Shown here: positions 8,298-16,682 of the stretch, one piece after another
Numbering within the stretch: the first letter of the stretch is position 1
Layout: every line of letters begins with the position of its first letter
Assembly: GCA_946479515.1 (NCBI GenBank)
Contig: CAMLGF010000002.1
Span: 98,282 to 162,281, forward strand
Direction of reading: 5' to 3'
DNA length: 64,000 bases
Source: an uncultured Pseudomonadota bacterium
GTDB lineage: Bacteria > Pseudomonadota > Gammaproteobacteria > Steroidobacterales > Steroidobacteraceae
Made by a program: the position numbers and the translations under genes
Notes under the pieces: model-generated
What the model was told of the DNA's origin: nothing
Databases searched by the model: none
The model's input: the letters and a program-made list of their open reading frames with translations, nothing else

Positions 8298-9995
8298 CTA
8301 CTCGCCCGCGGGTTCCGGCGGGTCCTCGACGCGCAGGCGATAGCGCAGTTCCCGCACCGAGTTCGCCGGAACCTTCAGCCGCCACACGGGATCGCCAAAC
8401 TTGCTCCCGGTGCGGTGCGTGGCCTTGAGCACCGAGAAGATGTCGTCGGAGTCGCCGCGCAACTGGCGGATTTCGACCAGCACCGGCGAGGCCTTGGCGT
8501 TGGTGACGCGCACGACGACATCGCTTTCATCCTCGTCGGCGTCTTCGTCCTCCACGGCCGTCACTTCCGCCGCGAGATCCAGCGCATTGGCCAGCGTGAG
8601 CTCGACCGGCACCCCCACCGGCTTGTCGCCGACCGTGCTTTCGCCGGCGAACACCCACCCGGAGTCCGTCGCCTCGAACAGGCGGAACATGCCGCCGGGC
8701 AGCGGTTCGCCGAGGCCGCTCGACTTGCGGTTCTCGAAGCTCAGCAGCACCTGGGGCCGCAGCGGGTCATCGTCGTATTCCATGTCATCGGGATCGATGC
8801 GCACGCCATAGAAGCTCTCGGCTTTCACGGCGTTCTTCTGCAGGAACACCACTTGCTTGGTCTGGCGCGCGGCAAGATCCGTGGCCCAGGGAATGCGGTA
8901 GAGGTGGTAGTCGGCAAGCATCTCGGGCGCGTTGAGGGACGCGCGCATGCCGGTCACGATGACTTCTTCGAATTCGGCGTCGTAATAGCCGGGCGATATC
9001 ATGCTGCTGCCGAAGCGTTGCGATCGCTGCGGAAGCGGGCGGCCTGAGGGCGGGCGCAGGCCGCTGAGTGGATAGCAGCCGTGCAGGAAGGCGAGATCGA
9101 TCGCGCTGCCCGCGGGTTCGGATGCCATTTCCGCCAGCCGCTGGTCGCGCGATTCCTGCAGTTCCTGCTCCGAGCCGAAATCCGAACTGTTGCCGATGGT
9201 GCTCGAGCCGCCGTCCTCGACGTAGATCAGGTTCAGTCGGCCTGCCACGACCTGCACCTCGGCATTGCGCAGGCTCGCGCGCGTCAGGTTGCGCAGCGTG
9301 ACCCAGCCCGTGAGATCCAGGCGCCGGCCATCGGAACTCAGATGCGCCACGTAGTCGGACTTCCACGCGAAGCCCTGCGCGATGTAGCTCAGCTTCACCA
9401 CGCGCTTGCCGGGCGGACCGGCGCCCAGTCGCACGCAAAGCCGCGGCGTCGGCTGCAGATCTCCCGGGATCTGCGTGAACGTCAGTCCTTCGGGCAGGCC
9501 CGAACATCGCAGCGCCTCGTGGCCGTCGGCGGTGCGCAGCGTCACGCCGCCGTCGTTCGCCGCGAGAATCGTGGCGGCGGTCTGGATGACTTTGCCCGAG
9601 CCGGGCAGGGTGCGCGTGAGCACGACGTCCTTGCCCACAGAGCGGTGCAGCAGATTCGCGGGTGCCAGCGTGTCGTAGTCGAAATTTCGCTCGACCTGGG
9701 CCCGATCCATTGCACCCAGCACGGCGGACGCGGGAATCAGCGTCTCCACCACGCCGTCGAAGGACAGGGTCACCTCGCCTGCCGGTAGATCAACGGTGCG
9801 CGTCTCGGTGATCAGCGCGAAGAGATCGCGGTACACGGTCACCGACACGGCATCCGCGCGAGGCGAGATGATCTCCACGGCTGCTTCTCCCGGCGGCGGG
9901 ATGCGCGGCGGCGGCGCCTCGCCTTGCGCGGGCGCTCCGTTCGCCAGTGTGAGGCCCGGTGCGAGCAGCCACAGCGCGGCCATCAGTGAGCGCAT
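8298..9995 (-). CDS. Secreted DUF4139 protein with an internal TonB-box-like segment
   Basis: 565 residues. A signal peptide (MRSLMAALWLLAPGLTLANG) is followed by a DUF4139-type fold paralogous to the upstream gene; both share the FDYDTLAPANLL / FDYDLLTPAKLM and WTLR-type landmarks. Compared with the paralogue it carries an insert of about 60-70 residues (around 260-355) that ends EEVIVTGMRASL (343-354, bases 8934-8969), the hallmark start of TonB-dependent receptor plugs. An acidic run (EDEDADEDESD) lies near residue 480. I choose ATG 9995, 4 bases after the upstream stop, with GGTG five bases before it; a GTG at 10013 overlaps the previous gene. DUF4139 function in bacteria is not established. 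Confidence 0.8.
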   Translation of the reverse strand: MRSLMAALWLLAPGLTLANGAPAQGEAPPPRIPPPGEAAVEIISPRADAVSVTVYRDLFALITETRTVDLPAGEVTLSFDGVVETLIPASAVLGAMDRAQVERNFDYDTLAPANLLHRSVGKDVVLTRTLPGSGKVIQTAATILAANDGGVTLRTADGHEALRCSGLPEGLTFTQIPGDLQPTPRLCVRLGAGPPGKRVVKLSYIAQGFAWKSDYVAHLSSDGRRLDLTGWVTLRNLTRASLRNAEVQVVAGRLNLIYVEDGGSSTIGNSSDFGSEQELQESRDQRLAEMASEPAGSAIDLAFLHGCYPLSGLRPPSGRPLPQRSQRFGSSMISPGYYDAEFEEVIVTGMRASLNAPEMLADYHLYRIPWATDLAARQTKQVVFLQKNAVKAESFYGVRIDPDDMEYDDDPLRPQVLLSFENRKSSGLGEPLPGGMFRLFEATDSGWVFAGESTVGDKPVGVPVELTLANALDLAAEVTAVEDEDADEDESDVVVRVTNAKASPVLVEIRQLRGDSDDIFSVLKATHRTGSKFGDPVWRLKVPANSVRELRYRLRVEDPPEPAGE

Positions 9996-9999
9996 GTGC

Positions 10000-11388
10000 T
10001 CACCACCCGTCACGCATCGTGACCTTGAGAACGGTCATGCCGCCCGCGGGCACGGGGACGTCCCAGGCGAAGCTGTCGGCGTCGGTGCGCCTGCCCTTGA
10101 TGCTCTCGCTGAGCACGGCATTCTCGCGATGCAGCCCGTCCTGCCGCAACGTCACGATGACCGGCTCGCCGCGCCCGTTGCGTAGGGTGTAGCTCATGTC
10201 GTAGTCGGACTTGCGTTTGTTGACGCGCGTGGTCTTCTCGAGCACGGGCTGCACGGTGACGTCGAAGGCGTCGCCTATCTTCAGTGCGATCTCCGAGCCC
10301 GCGCTGGTGTGACCGATGTGATCTTCACCGATGAACTGTGGCTGGCCCCGCGCGTCGCGCGCGTACACGCGCACCACGCCGCTCGGCAACTGCTCGCCCA
10401 GGCCGCTCGCCTTCGAATTGGCGAAGCGCACGCGCACTTCCGCGGAAATGGGATCGTCGCTGGATGAGAACCCGTAGAACGACACTTCGTAGCCCTTGCC
10501 CGCCTTCACGCCGGCGGCGTCGACGAAGCTCACCTGCTTGTTCTGGTTGTTGGCTACGGTCGTGAGCTGGTGGATAGGGTAGACGTAATAGTCGCCGAGC
10601 CGCTGGCGGTTCGTGCTTTCGGTGCCGGCGCTGCGCACATTGCCGAGGTTGCGGCGCTGCTGCCAGAACTGCCACCACTGATCTTCCGACCCGGCCAGGT
10701 GCACGTCGCCCGCGACCAGCTGTGCGCGTGCATTCGAGAAGGTGGTGCCCGAGGTGTTGCGCAGCGTGATCCAGCCCTGGAATGCGGCCTGGGACTTCGC
10801 CTCGTCGAAGGTGACCACGTAGTCCGCGTTCCAGGTCATGCCACGGGTGAGATAGGTGAGTCGCGCCGTCTCGTTCACGGGCTTCGGCGCGTTCACCAGC
10901 ACCGACAGCGTGGGCTGCGCGCGCAGGTTCTCGGGGACTTTGTCGAAGACCACGCGCGTGGGCAGGTTGTCCTCGCGCAGCACCTCGATGCGCGAGCCGA
11001 TCCGGAGCACGGTGCCCCCTTCGGTCGACAGCACTTGCGCGGTTTCGCTGGTCTCGACCCCTGTGGCCGGATTCACGCGGATGATGCGTACCGTGCCACC
11101 CACGGCCTTCTCCATGAGCTTGGCGGGCGTGAGCAGGTCGTAGTCGAAATTCTGCTCGATGAGTTCGAGCCCAGGTGACAGGAAGGACACGGTCTCGGGG
11201 ACGATCTGCGCGGAGACGCCGGCGAACTCGATGCGCTGCCGGCCCGCGGGCACGTGGAGTGGACGCACGTGCTCGATGAGCGCGAGGTCCTTGTTGTAGA
11301 TGGTGAGCGAGATCTCCTTGTCGCCCGGCCCCTCCGCCGCCCCCGCCACTGCGGGTACCAGCCACAGACACCACAGCCACTTGCGCAT
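10000..11388 (-). CDS. Secreted DUF4139 domain protein
   Basis: 462 residues with a signal peptide (MRKWLWCLWLVPAVAGA, cut near AAE) and a full-length DUF4139 fold: an N-terminal half with LALIEHVRPLHVPAG and a C-terminal beta-rich half with TYLTRGMTWNADY. The ATG at 11388 is supported by a very strong GGAGG seven bases upstream; the open frame continues 23 codons further but without signal-peptide character. It is the first gene of a two-gene operon with its longer paralogue, 4 bases downstream. Divergent from the S9 peptidase with 71 bases between starts. Function unknown; probably periplasmic. Confidence 0.85.
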   Translation of the reverse strand: MRKWLWCLWLVPAVAGAAEGPGDKEISLTIYNKDLALIEHVRPLHVPAGRQRIEFAGVSAQIVPETVSFLSPGLELIEQNFDYDLLTPAKLMEKAVGGTVRIIRVNPATGVETSETAQVLSTEGGTVLRIGSRIEVLREDNLPTRVVFDKVPENLRAQPTLSVLVNAPKPVNETARLTYLTRGMTWNADYVVTFDEAKSQAAFQGWITLRNTSGTTFSNARAQLVAGDVHLAGSEDQWWQFWQQRRNLGNVRSAGTESTNRQRLGDYYVYPIHQLTTVANNQNKQVSFVDAAGVKAGKGYEVSFYGFSSSDDPISAEVRVRFANSKASGLGEQLPSGVVRVYARDARGQPQFIGEDHIGHTSAGSEIALKIGDAFDVTVQPVLEKTTRVNKRKSDYDMSYTLRNGRGEPVIVTLRQDGLHRENAVLSESIKGRRTDADSFAWDVPVPAGGMTVLKVTMRDGW

Positions 11389-11404
11389 GATCTGTCCTCC
11401 TGTT

Positions 11405-11432
11405 TTGTCTTGCTTCGGCCGTCGGATACAGT
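11405..11432 (+). promoter_or_regulatory. Predicted sigma-70 promoter of the S9 peptidase gene
   Basis: TTGTCT (11405-11410) and TACAGT (11427-11432) are separated by 16 bases and place transcription start about 20 bases before the ATG at 11460. It lies in the short divergent region shared with the DUF4139 operon. Prediction from sequence only. Confidence 0.35.
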
Positions 11433-11459
11433 ACGCCCAACTCCCGCAGAGAAACACTC

Positions 11460-13505
11460 ATGACGACATTCCGCCTGGCCGCCTGTGCCGCGACCCTGCT
11501 CACCCTGGTTTGCGAGGCCGGCGCCGCCGAGCCGAACTTGCAGCGATTCAAGTCCATCGACGTGTTCCAGCTCGAATACGCCGACGACGTGCAGATCTCC
11601 CCGGACGGCTCGCAGATCGCCTATGTGCGCGTCAGCCACGACATCATGACCGACCGCGCGCGGCGCAACCTGTGGATCATCGGCGCCGACGGCTCTAACA
11701 ACCGTCCGCTGCGCTCCGAGACGAAGAGCTCCCAGTCGCCGCGCTGGTCGCCGGATGGCACGCGCGTCGCCTACGTCTCCGCCGCGGAGGGCTCGCCGCA
11801 GCTGTACGTGCGCTGGATGGACACGGGGCAGACGGCGCTGCTGACCAACCTGGTGCAGGCGCCGGGCGCGATTGCCTGGTCACCGGACGGCAAGTCGATC
11901 GCATTCACGCAGTTCGTGCCCGCGAACAAGCCGCCGCTGGCCCTGCCGCCGGAGAAGCCGGAAGGCGCGACCTGGGCGCCACCGGTGAAGGTCATCGACT
12001 CGGTTATCTACCGTGCCGACGGCCAGGGGTACCTCGATGCCGGGTTCAACCATGTGTTCATCGTGTCGGCCGAGGGTGGCACGGCCCGACAGCTCACCGA
12101 TGGGAATTTCAACGATGACGGCCCGCTGTCGTTCACACCGGATTCGAAGCACATCGTGTTTTCCGCCAATCGTGGCGCGGACTGGGAACGCGACCCTCAG
12201 GAAAGCGAAGTCTTTTCGGTGGAGATCGCCACGGGCAGGCTCGCGCAACTCACCAACCGCGATGGCCCGGATTTCTCGCCGATGGTTTCGCCCGACGGCA
12301 GGCGCATCGCCTATCTCGGCTTCGACGACCGGCTGCAGGGCTATCAGGTCACGCATCTTTACGTGATGGACAGGGACGGCACGAACCCGCGTTCGATCAC
12401 CGCGAAGTTCGATCGCGACGTGGAAAACCCCCGCTGGGCCGGCGACGGCCGCGGCCTGTACTTCTCTTACGATGACCGCGGCGTCAAGAAGCTGGGACTG
12501 GTGTCGATCGAGGGCAGGGTGAGAACGATCGCCGCGGGGCTGGGCGGCACGGACCTCGGCCGGCCGTACACCTCCGGCATGTACAGCGTGGCGCGCAACG
12601 GTCGGCTGGCATTCACGCACAACACGCCCGCGCGGCCGGCCGACGTCGCGATCGCCACCACGAACGGCGCGACGAAAGTGCTCACCGCGCTCAACGACGA
12701 CCTGTTCGGCAACAGAACGCTGGGCCAGGTGCGCGAACTCACCTGGAAGAGCTCGCACGACCAGCGTGAGATCCAGGGATGGGTGATCACACCGCCGGAC
12801 TTCGATGCGGCGAAGAAGTATCCGTTGATACTCGAGATCCATGGCGGGCCGTTCGCGGCGTACGGGCCCAACTACGCCAGCGAGTTGCAGTTGTACGCGG
12901 CCGCGGGCTACCTGGTGCTGTACACCAATCCGCGCGGCAGCACGAGTTACGGCGAGGAATTCGGCAACCTCATCCACCATGCCTACCCGGGCAACGATTA
13001 CGACGACCTGATGTCCGGCGTGGATGCCCTGATCGCGCAGGGCAACGTGGACGCCGACAACCTGTTCGTCACGGGCGGCTCGGGCGGCGGCGTGCTCACC
13101 GCCTGGATCGTGGGCAAGACCGACCGGTTCCGTGCGGCGGTGGTGGCCAAGCCGGTGATCAACTGGTCGAGCTTCGTGCTCACCTCGGACGTGAACACGT
13201 TCTTCTACAAGTACTGGTTCGGCGCCCAGCCCTGGGAGCAGCCCGAGCAGTACTGGAAGCGCTCGCCGCTGTCGCTGGTGGGCAATGTGAAGACGCCGAC
13301 CATGCTCATCACCGGTGAGGCGGACTACCGTACGCCCATCGAGGAATCCGAGCAGTTCTACCAGGCGCTGAAGCTGCGCAAGATCGACACGCTGATGGTC
13401 CGCATGCCCGAGGCCTCGCACGGCGGCATGGTGGCCCGGCCGTCGAACCTGATCGCCAAGGTGGACAACATCCTGGCGTGGTTCGAGAGATACCGGAAAA
13501 AGTAG
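11460..13505 (+). CDS. Secreted S9 family prolyl oligopeptidase-like peptidase
   Basis: 681 residues: signal peptide (about 1-22, ending AGAAE), a WD40-like beta-propeller with repeated SPDG motifs (about 40-400), then an alpha/beta hydrolase domain. The catalytic triad is visible as Ser in GGSGGG (about 540), Asp in GEADYRTP and His in EASHGGM. Such enzymes (dipeptidyl- or acylaminoacyl-peptidase type) cleave short peptides in the periplasm. No accessory gene specifies the substrate. The 41 bases to the next start suggest possible readthrough into the ketopantoate reductase gene. Confidence 0.92.
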   Translation: MTTFRLAACAATLLTLVCEAGAAEPNLQRFKSIDVFQLEYADDVQISPDGSQIAYVRVSHDIMTDRARRNLWIIGADGSNNRPLRSETKSSQSPRWSPDGTRVAYVSAAEGSPQLYVRWMDTGQTALLTNLVQAPGAIAWSPDGKSIAFTQFVPANKPPLALPPEKPEGATWAPPVKVIDSVIYRADGQGYLDAGFNHVFIVSAEGGTARQLTDGNFNDDGPLSFTPDSKHIVFSANRGADWERDPQESEVFSVEIATGRLAQLTNRDGPDFSPMVSPDGRRIAYLGFDDRLQGYQVTHLYVMDRDGTNPRSITAKFDRDVENPRWAGDGRGLYFSYDDRGVKKLGLVSIEGRVRTIAAGLGGTDLGRPYTSGMYSVARNGRLAFTHNTPARPADVAIATTNGATKVLTALNDDLFGNRTLGQVRELTWKSSHDQREIQGWVITPPDFDAAKKYPLILEIHGGPFAAYGPNYASELQLYAAAGYLVLYTNPRGSTSYGEEFGNLIHHAYPGNDYDDLMSGVDALIAQGNVDADNLFVTGGSGGGVLTAWIVGKTDRFRAAVVAKPVINWSSFVLTSDVNTFFYKYWFGAQPWEQPEQYWKRSPLSLVGNVKTPTMLITGEADYRTPIEESEQFYQALKLRKIDTLMVRMPEASHGGMVARPSNLIAKVDNILAWFERYRKK

Positions 13506-13546
13506 CCAGGGACGTCAGAGCAAGTCGAGCCCATGAAATCCATCGC

Positions 13547-14497
13547 ATGAAATTCGCCATCCTTGGCGCGGGAGCGCTCGGCACGATACTCGGCGCGCAC
13601 CTGTCGCGGGCCGGTCACGAGGTCGTGATGCTCGCGCGCGGCGAGCGCGCCCGCACCCTGCAACGCCAGGGGCTGGTGCTGAACGGCCTTTCCGACATCA
13701 AGGCGCGGCCGCAGGTGCTGGACGAGCCGTCCAGGCTGATCGAAACCGGCACGCTCATCATCGCCACCAAGGCCATCGACACCGCGCAGGCGCTCGAATC
13801 GCTGAAGCACGTCAAGCTGGAAAACGCCTTGTCGGTGCAGAACGGCGTGCTCAAGAACGAGCTGCTGGCCGCGGTGTTCGGTTATTCGCGCGTCATCGGC
13901 GCCATGGCGGATTTCTCGGGGGAGCTGCTGGCCAACGGCGAGGTCAAGTTCACGCGCAACGTCTGCCTGCATCTCGGCGAGGAGAAGGGCGGCACCAGCG
14001 CGCGCGTGGCAGCGCTGGCCGCGGCCATCGACGACGCCGGCGTGCGCTGCACGCAGGCATCCAACATACGTACGCGCGAGTGGTCGAAGTTCGCCGGCTG
14101 GATCGCCCAGTTCCCGCTGGCCGTGCTGACGCGCCAGATCACCTGGAAATTCCTCATGGACGAGCGCAGCGCGGGGGTGATCGTGCGCATCGTGCGCGAG
14201 GCGGCGCAGCTCGCTGCCGCGATGAAAGTGGAGCTGGTGGACATGCCGCCCCTGCCGGTGCCCAGCATCGCGCATGCCAGCGACGCCGATGCCATCGCCA
14301 TCGTGCGCGACATCGGCGAGAAATTCCGGCAGAACTCGCCCGAGCACCGCATGTCCGCGCAGCAGGACGTCCTGCGCGGCAGCCGCCTGGAGAGCGAGGA
14401 GACCCTCGGCTACGCCTTGCGCAAGTCGCGCGAGCTCGGTGTTCCCATGCCGACGCTCGATACCTGCTACCGCATCCTCACGGTCGCCCATCCATGA
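13547..14497 (+). CDS. panE: Ketopantoate reductase (PanE/ApbA) family protein
   Basis: 316 residues: N-terminal Rossmann fold (MKFAILGAGALGTILGAHL), the ATKA motif containing the conserved catalytic lysine, and a helical C-terminal domain. The family reduces 2-dehydropantoate to pantoate with NADPH for coenzyme A synthesis, but many paralogues act on other 2-oxoacids and nothing here fixes the substrate. ATG 13547 is chosen since the frame upstream reaches back into the S9 gene without homologous residues. The stop (14495-14497) overlaps the next start by 4 bases and abuts REP-like copy b. Confidence 0.83.
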   Translation: MKFAILGAGALGTILGAHLSRAGHEVVMLARGERARTLQRQGLVLNGLSDIKARPQVLDEPSRLIETGTLIIATKAIDTAQALESLKHVKLENALSVQNGVLKNELLAAVFGYSRVIGAMADFSGELLANGEVKFTRNVCLHLGEEKGGTSARVAALAAAIDDAGVRCTQASNIRTREWSKFAGWIAQFPLAVLTRQITWKFLMDERSAGVIVRIVREAAQLAAAMKVELVDMPPLPVPSIAHASDADAIAIVRDIGEKFRQNSPEHRMSAQQDVLRGSRLESEETLGYALRKSRELGVPMPTLDTCYRILTVAHP

Positions 14498-15345
14498 AAT
14501 GGGGACATTCCTCATTTGCTAGCAAAAGGGGTCAGGCCTGGTGGGCCGTGATGGGATGGTGCTGGATGGCGGCCGCCCACGCCGCCGAGCCCGCCACGGT
14601 GCAGTTCTTCGACGATTTCGAGTCACAACCCGCAGGCCAGCTTCCCGGTGCGCCCTGGAAGGAAGAGACCTACAAGTCCGGCGCGGTCATCCGCATCGAC
14701 GGCACGCATGCCCACAGCGGCCGACAGGCCCTGCACGTGTTCACGCCGCGCGGCGCACAGTACCGGCGCGGCTATGTCGCCATCCATCTCGGCGGACCGC
14801 TGCCCGCGCTGCAGGCCGCCCTGTACGGCCGCGCCATGGTCTGGCTCGACGACGCCCCGGTGTCGCTGACGCGCGAACCGGTCCACTGGACGCTGCTGCA
14901 GGGCGAAGGCCGCTCCGCCGATGACCGCTACAACGCCATCTACCGCCTGGGCGTGGAGCGGCAGCAGGGCACCCAGCTCATGGCCAACTACGAGACCACG
15001 CCGCCGCTGCGCACCGACTGCAAACAGCAGTCGCGGCGCACGCTGCCGCTGCGTCGCTGGGCCTGCGTCGAGTGGCACATGGACGTGGCCACGCAGGAGA
15101 TGGAATTCTGGCTGGACGGCAAGCCCGTCACGCACGTGATCCGGCGCGCCGCCGCCGACCACGCCTGCCGCGGCGACGACCTGCAGGGCGAATGGCGTGC
15201 GCCGCCGAAATTCGACAGCCTGTACATCGGTTTCGAACGGTACGCGGACTCCGCCAACGATCAGAACCTGTGGATAGACGACGTGGCGCTGTCGCGCGCG
15301 CGCATCGGCTGTCCTGGCACGAACCAGAAGGGACCAACGAGATGA
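14494..15345 (+). CDS. Secreted concanavalin-A-like (lectin/lyase fold) protein, function unknown
   Basis: 283 residues from the ATG at 14494, which overlaps the panE stop (ATGA). The first 15 or so codons are encoded by REP-like copy b and give a basic N-region; the hydrophobic stretch AWWAVMGWCWMAAAHA then completes a plausible signal peptide. If ATG 14551 is used instead, the signal peptide is very short. The mature part begins FFDDFES and has the beta-rich pattern of LamG/Cip1-like carbohydrate-binding or lyase folds, with four cysteines in the second half. No catalytic motif is clear. The ATGA overlap with the serine hydrolase suggests they are made together. Confidence 0.7.
   Translation: MKWGHSSFASKRGQAWWAVMGWCWMAAAHAAEPATVQFFDDFESQPAGQLPGAPWKEETYKSGAVIRIDGTHAHSGRQALHVFTPRGAQYRRGYVAIHLGGPLPALQAALYGRAMVWLDDAPVSLTREPVHWTLLQGEGRSADDRYNAIYRLGVERQQGTQLMANYETTPPLRTDCKQQSRRTLPLRRWACVEWHMDVATQEMEFWLDGKPVTHVIRRAAADHACRGDDLQGEWRAPPKFDSLYIGFERYADSANDQNLWIDDVALSRARIGCPGTNQKGPTR
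14498..14538 (+). repeat. REP-like 3'-end hairpin element, copy b
   Basis: Begins AATGGGGACATTCCTC directly after the panE TGA stop and contains ATTTGCTAGCAAAA, then GGGGTCAGGCC. Same orientation as the preceding gene, as in the other copies. Here the element is translated: it forms the first codons of the next gene. One stem base (A instead of T) breaks the palindrome relative to copy d. Confidence 0.85.
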
Positions 15346-16682
15346 AGCAGATGAAGTTCAGAACCGCGGCGCTGTCCGCCCTTGCGGCTTTCGTGCTCGG
15401 CGCGGCGCTGCTCGCGCCGGCCTTCTCCCAGGGTCAGCCGCCGGCGAATGCCACGGCGGCGCCCGCCGACGCCGCCGCGCCGCTGCCGCCCGTCATCGAC
15501 CCGGCGATCATCGACGCGGCCCTCGCAGGCATGGTCGAGGACCAGCGGCTCATCGGCGTTTCCGCGCTCGTGTACCAGCACGACCGGGAAGCGTACTTCG
15601 GGGCCTTCGGCCTCGCGGACCGCGAGAACCACAAGCCCATGACCCGCGACACGGTGGTGCAGATATTCTCCATGACCAAGCCCATCGTGGGCGTGGCGCT
15701 CATGCAGATGTACGAGCGCGGCAAGTTCAAGCTCGACGATCCGCTGTCGAACTACCTGCCGGAGTTCGCGGACGTGACGGTGTACGCCGGCGAGGACGCC
15801 AATGGCCAGCCGAAGTTCGAGCCGCCGAAGCGGCCGATCCTGGTGCGCGACATCCTGCGACACACGGCGGGTTTCATCGGCGGGGCCGACGACTCGCCCG
15901 TGGGCCGGCTGTATCGCGACGCCGACGTGCGTGGCGGCTACAACAATCCGCTGCCGGTGGTGTCGCAGAAGCTCGCCCGCGTGCCGCTGCTGTACCAGCC
16001 CGGCACGCGCTGGCTGTACTCCGATGCGGTCGACGTCCAGGCCGCGCTCACGCAGAAACTGTCGGGCGTGCCCTTCGACAAATATCTCGAGCTGCACATC
16101 TTCCGGCCGCTGGGCATGAGCTCGGTGCGTTACACCATCCTGCCCACCGACCCGGACCGTCCGCAGCTCGCCGCGATGTACACGCGCAACGACGACGGCA
16201 CGTTCACGCGCCAGGCCGACGAGGAGGCTTACAAGTTCAACAGCGCGAACTGGCCTTACAAGCCCGGCAGTTTCGGACTGGTCGCCACCATCGACGATTA
16301 CATGAAGTTCGCACGCATGCTCCAGGGCGGCGGCAAGCTCGGCCGCGCGCGCATCCTCAAGCCCGAGACCGTGAAGCTCATGGCCACCGACGCCATGCCG
16401 AAAGAGGTGACCGACAAGTCGTGGCTGCCGAGCAAGGGCCAGGTGGGCTTCGGCATCGACTTCGCGGTTCGCGTCGCGCCGCCCAAGGACGCCAGCGAGT
16501 CCTCGGGCCAGGTGGGCGAGTTCTTCTGGGATGGCGCCGCCACCACGCTGTTCTGGGTGGATCCGAAGAACGAGATCACCGCGGTGCTGTTCACGCAGTT
16601 CCGTCCCTTCGACAGGATCAAGCTGCACAAGACCTTCCGCGACGCCGTGTATCACAACCTGCCGGAGGCATTGGCCAGGTGA
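15342..16682 (+). CDS. Secreted beta-lactamase-family serine hydrolase
   Basis: 446 residues with a signal peptide (about 1-27, ending PAFSQG) and a class C beta-lactamase/esterase fold: the nucleophile motif SMTK, the YSD motif in place of YxN, and a C-terminal FWDGAATTLFW strand corresponding to the KTG/HxG region. Family members are esterases, D-amino acid amidases or carboxypeptidases; substrate unknown. The ATG at 15342 overlaps the upstream stop (ATGA) and the 3' end overlaps the Gfo/Idh/MocA gene (GTGA), so it is the third gene of a tightly coupled chain. Confidence 0.87.
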   Translation: MKQMKFRTAALSALAAFVLGAALLAPAFSQGQPPANATAAPADAAAPLPPVIDPAIIDAALAGMVEDQRLIGVSALVYQHDREAYFGAFGLADRENHKPMTRDTVVQIFSMTKPIVGVALMQMYERGKFKLDDPLSNYLPEFADVTVYAGEDANGQPKFEPPKRPILVRDILRHTAGFIGGADDSPVGRLYRDADVRGGYNNPLPVVSQKLARVPLLYQPGTRWLYSDAVDVQAALTQKLSGVPFDKYLELHIFRPLGMSSVRYTILPTDPDRPQLAAMYTRNDDGTFTRQADEEAYKFNSANWPYKPGSFGLVATIDDYMKFARMLQGGGKLGRARILKPETVKLMATDAMPKEVTDKSWLPSKGQVGFGIDFAVRVAPPKDASESSGQVGEFFWDGAATTLFWVDPKNEITAVLFTQFRPFDRIKLHKTFRDAVYHNLPEALAR

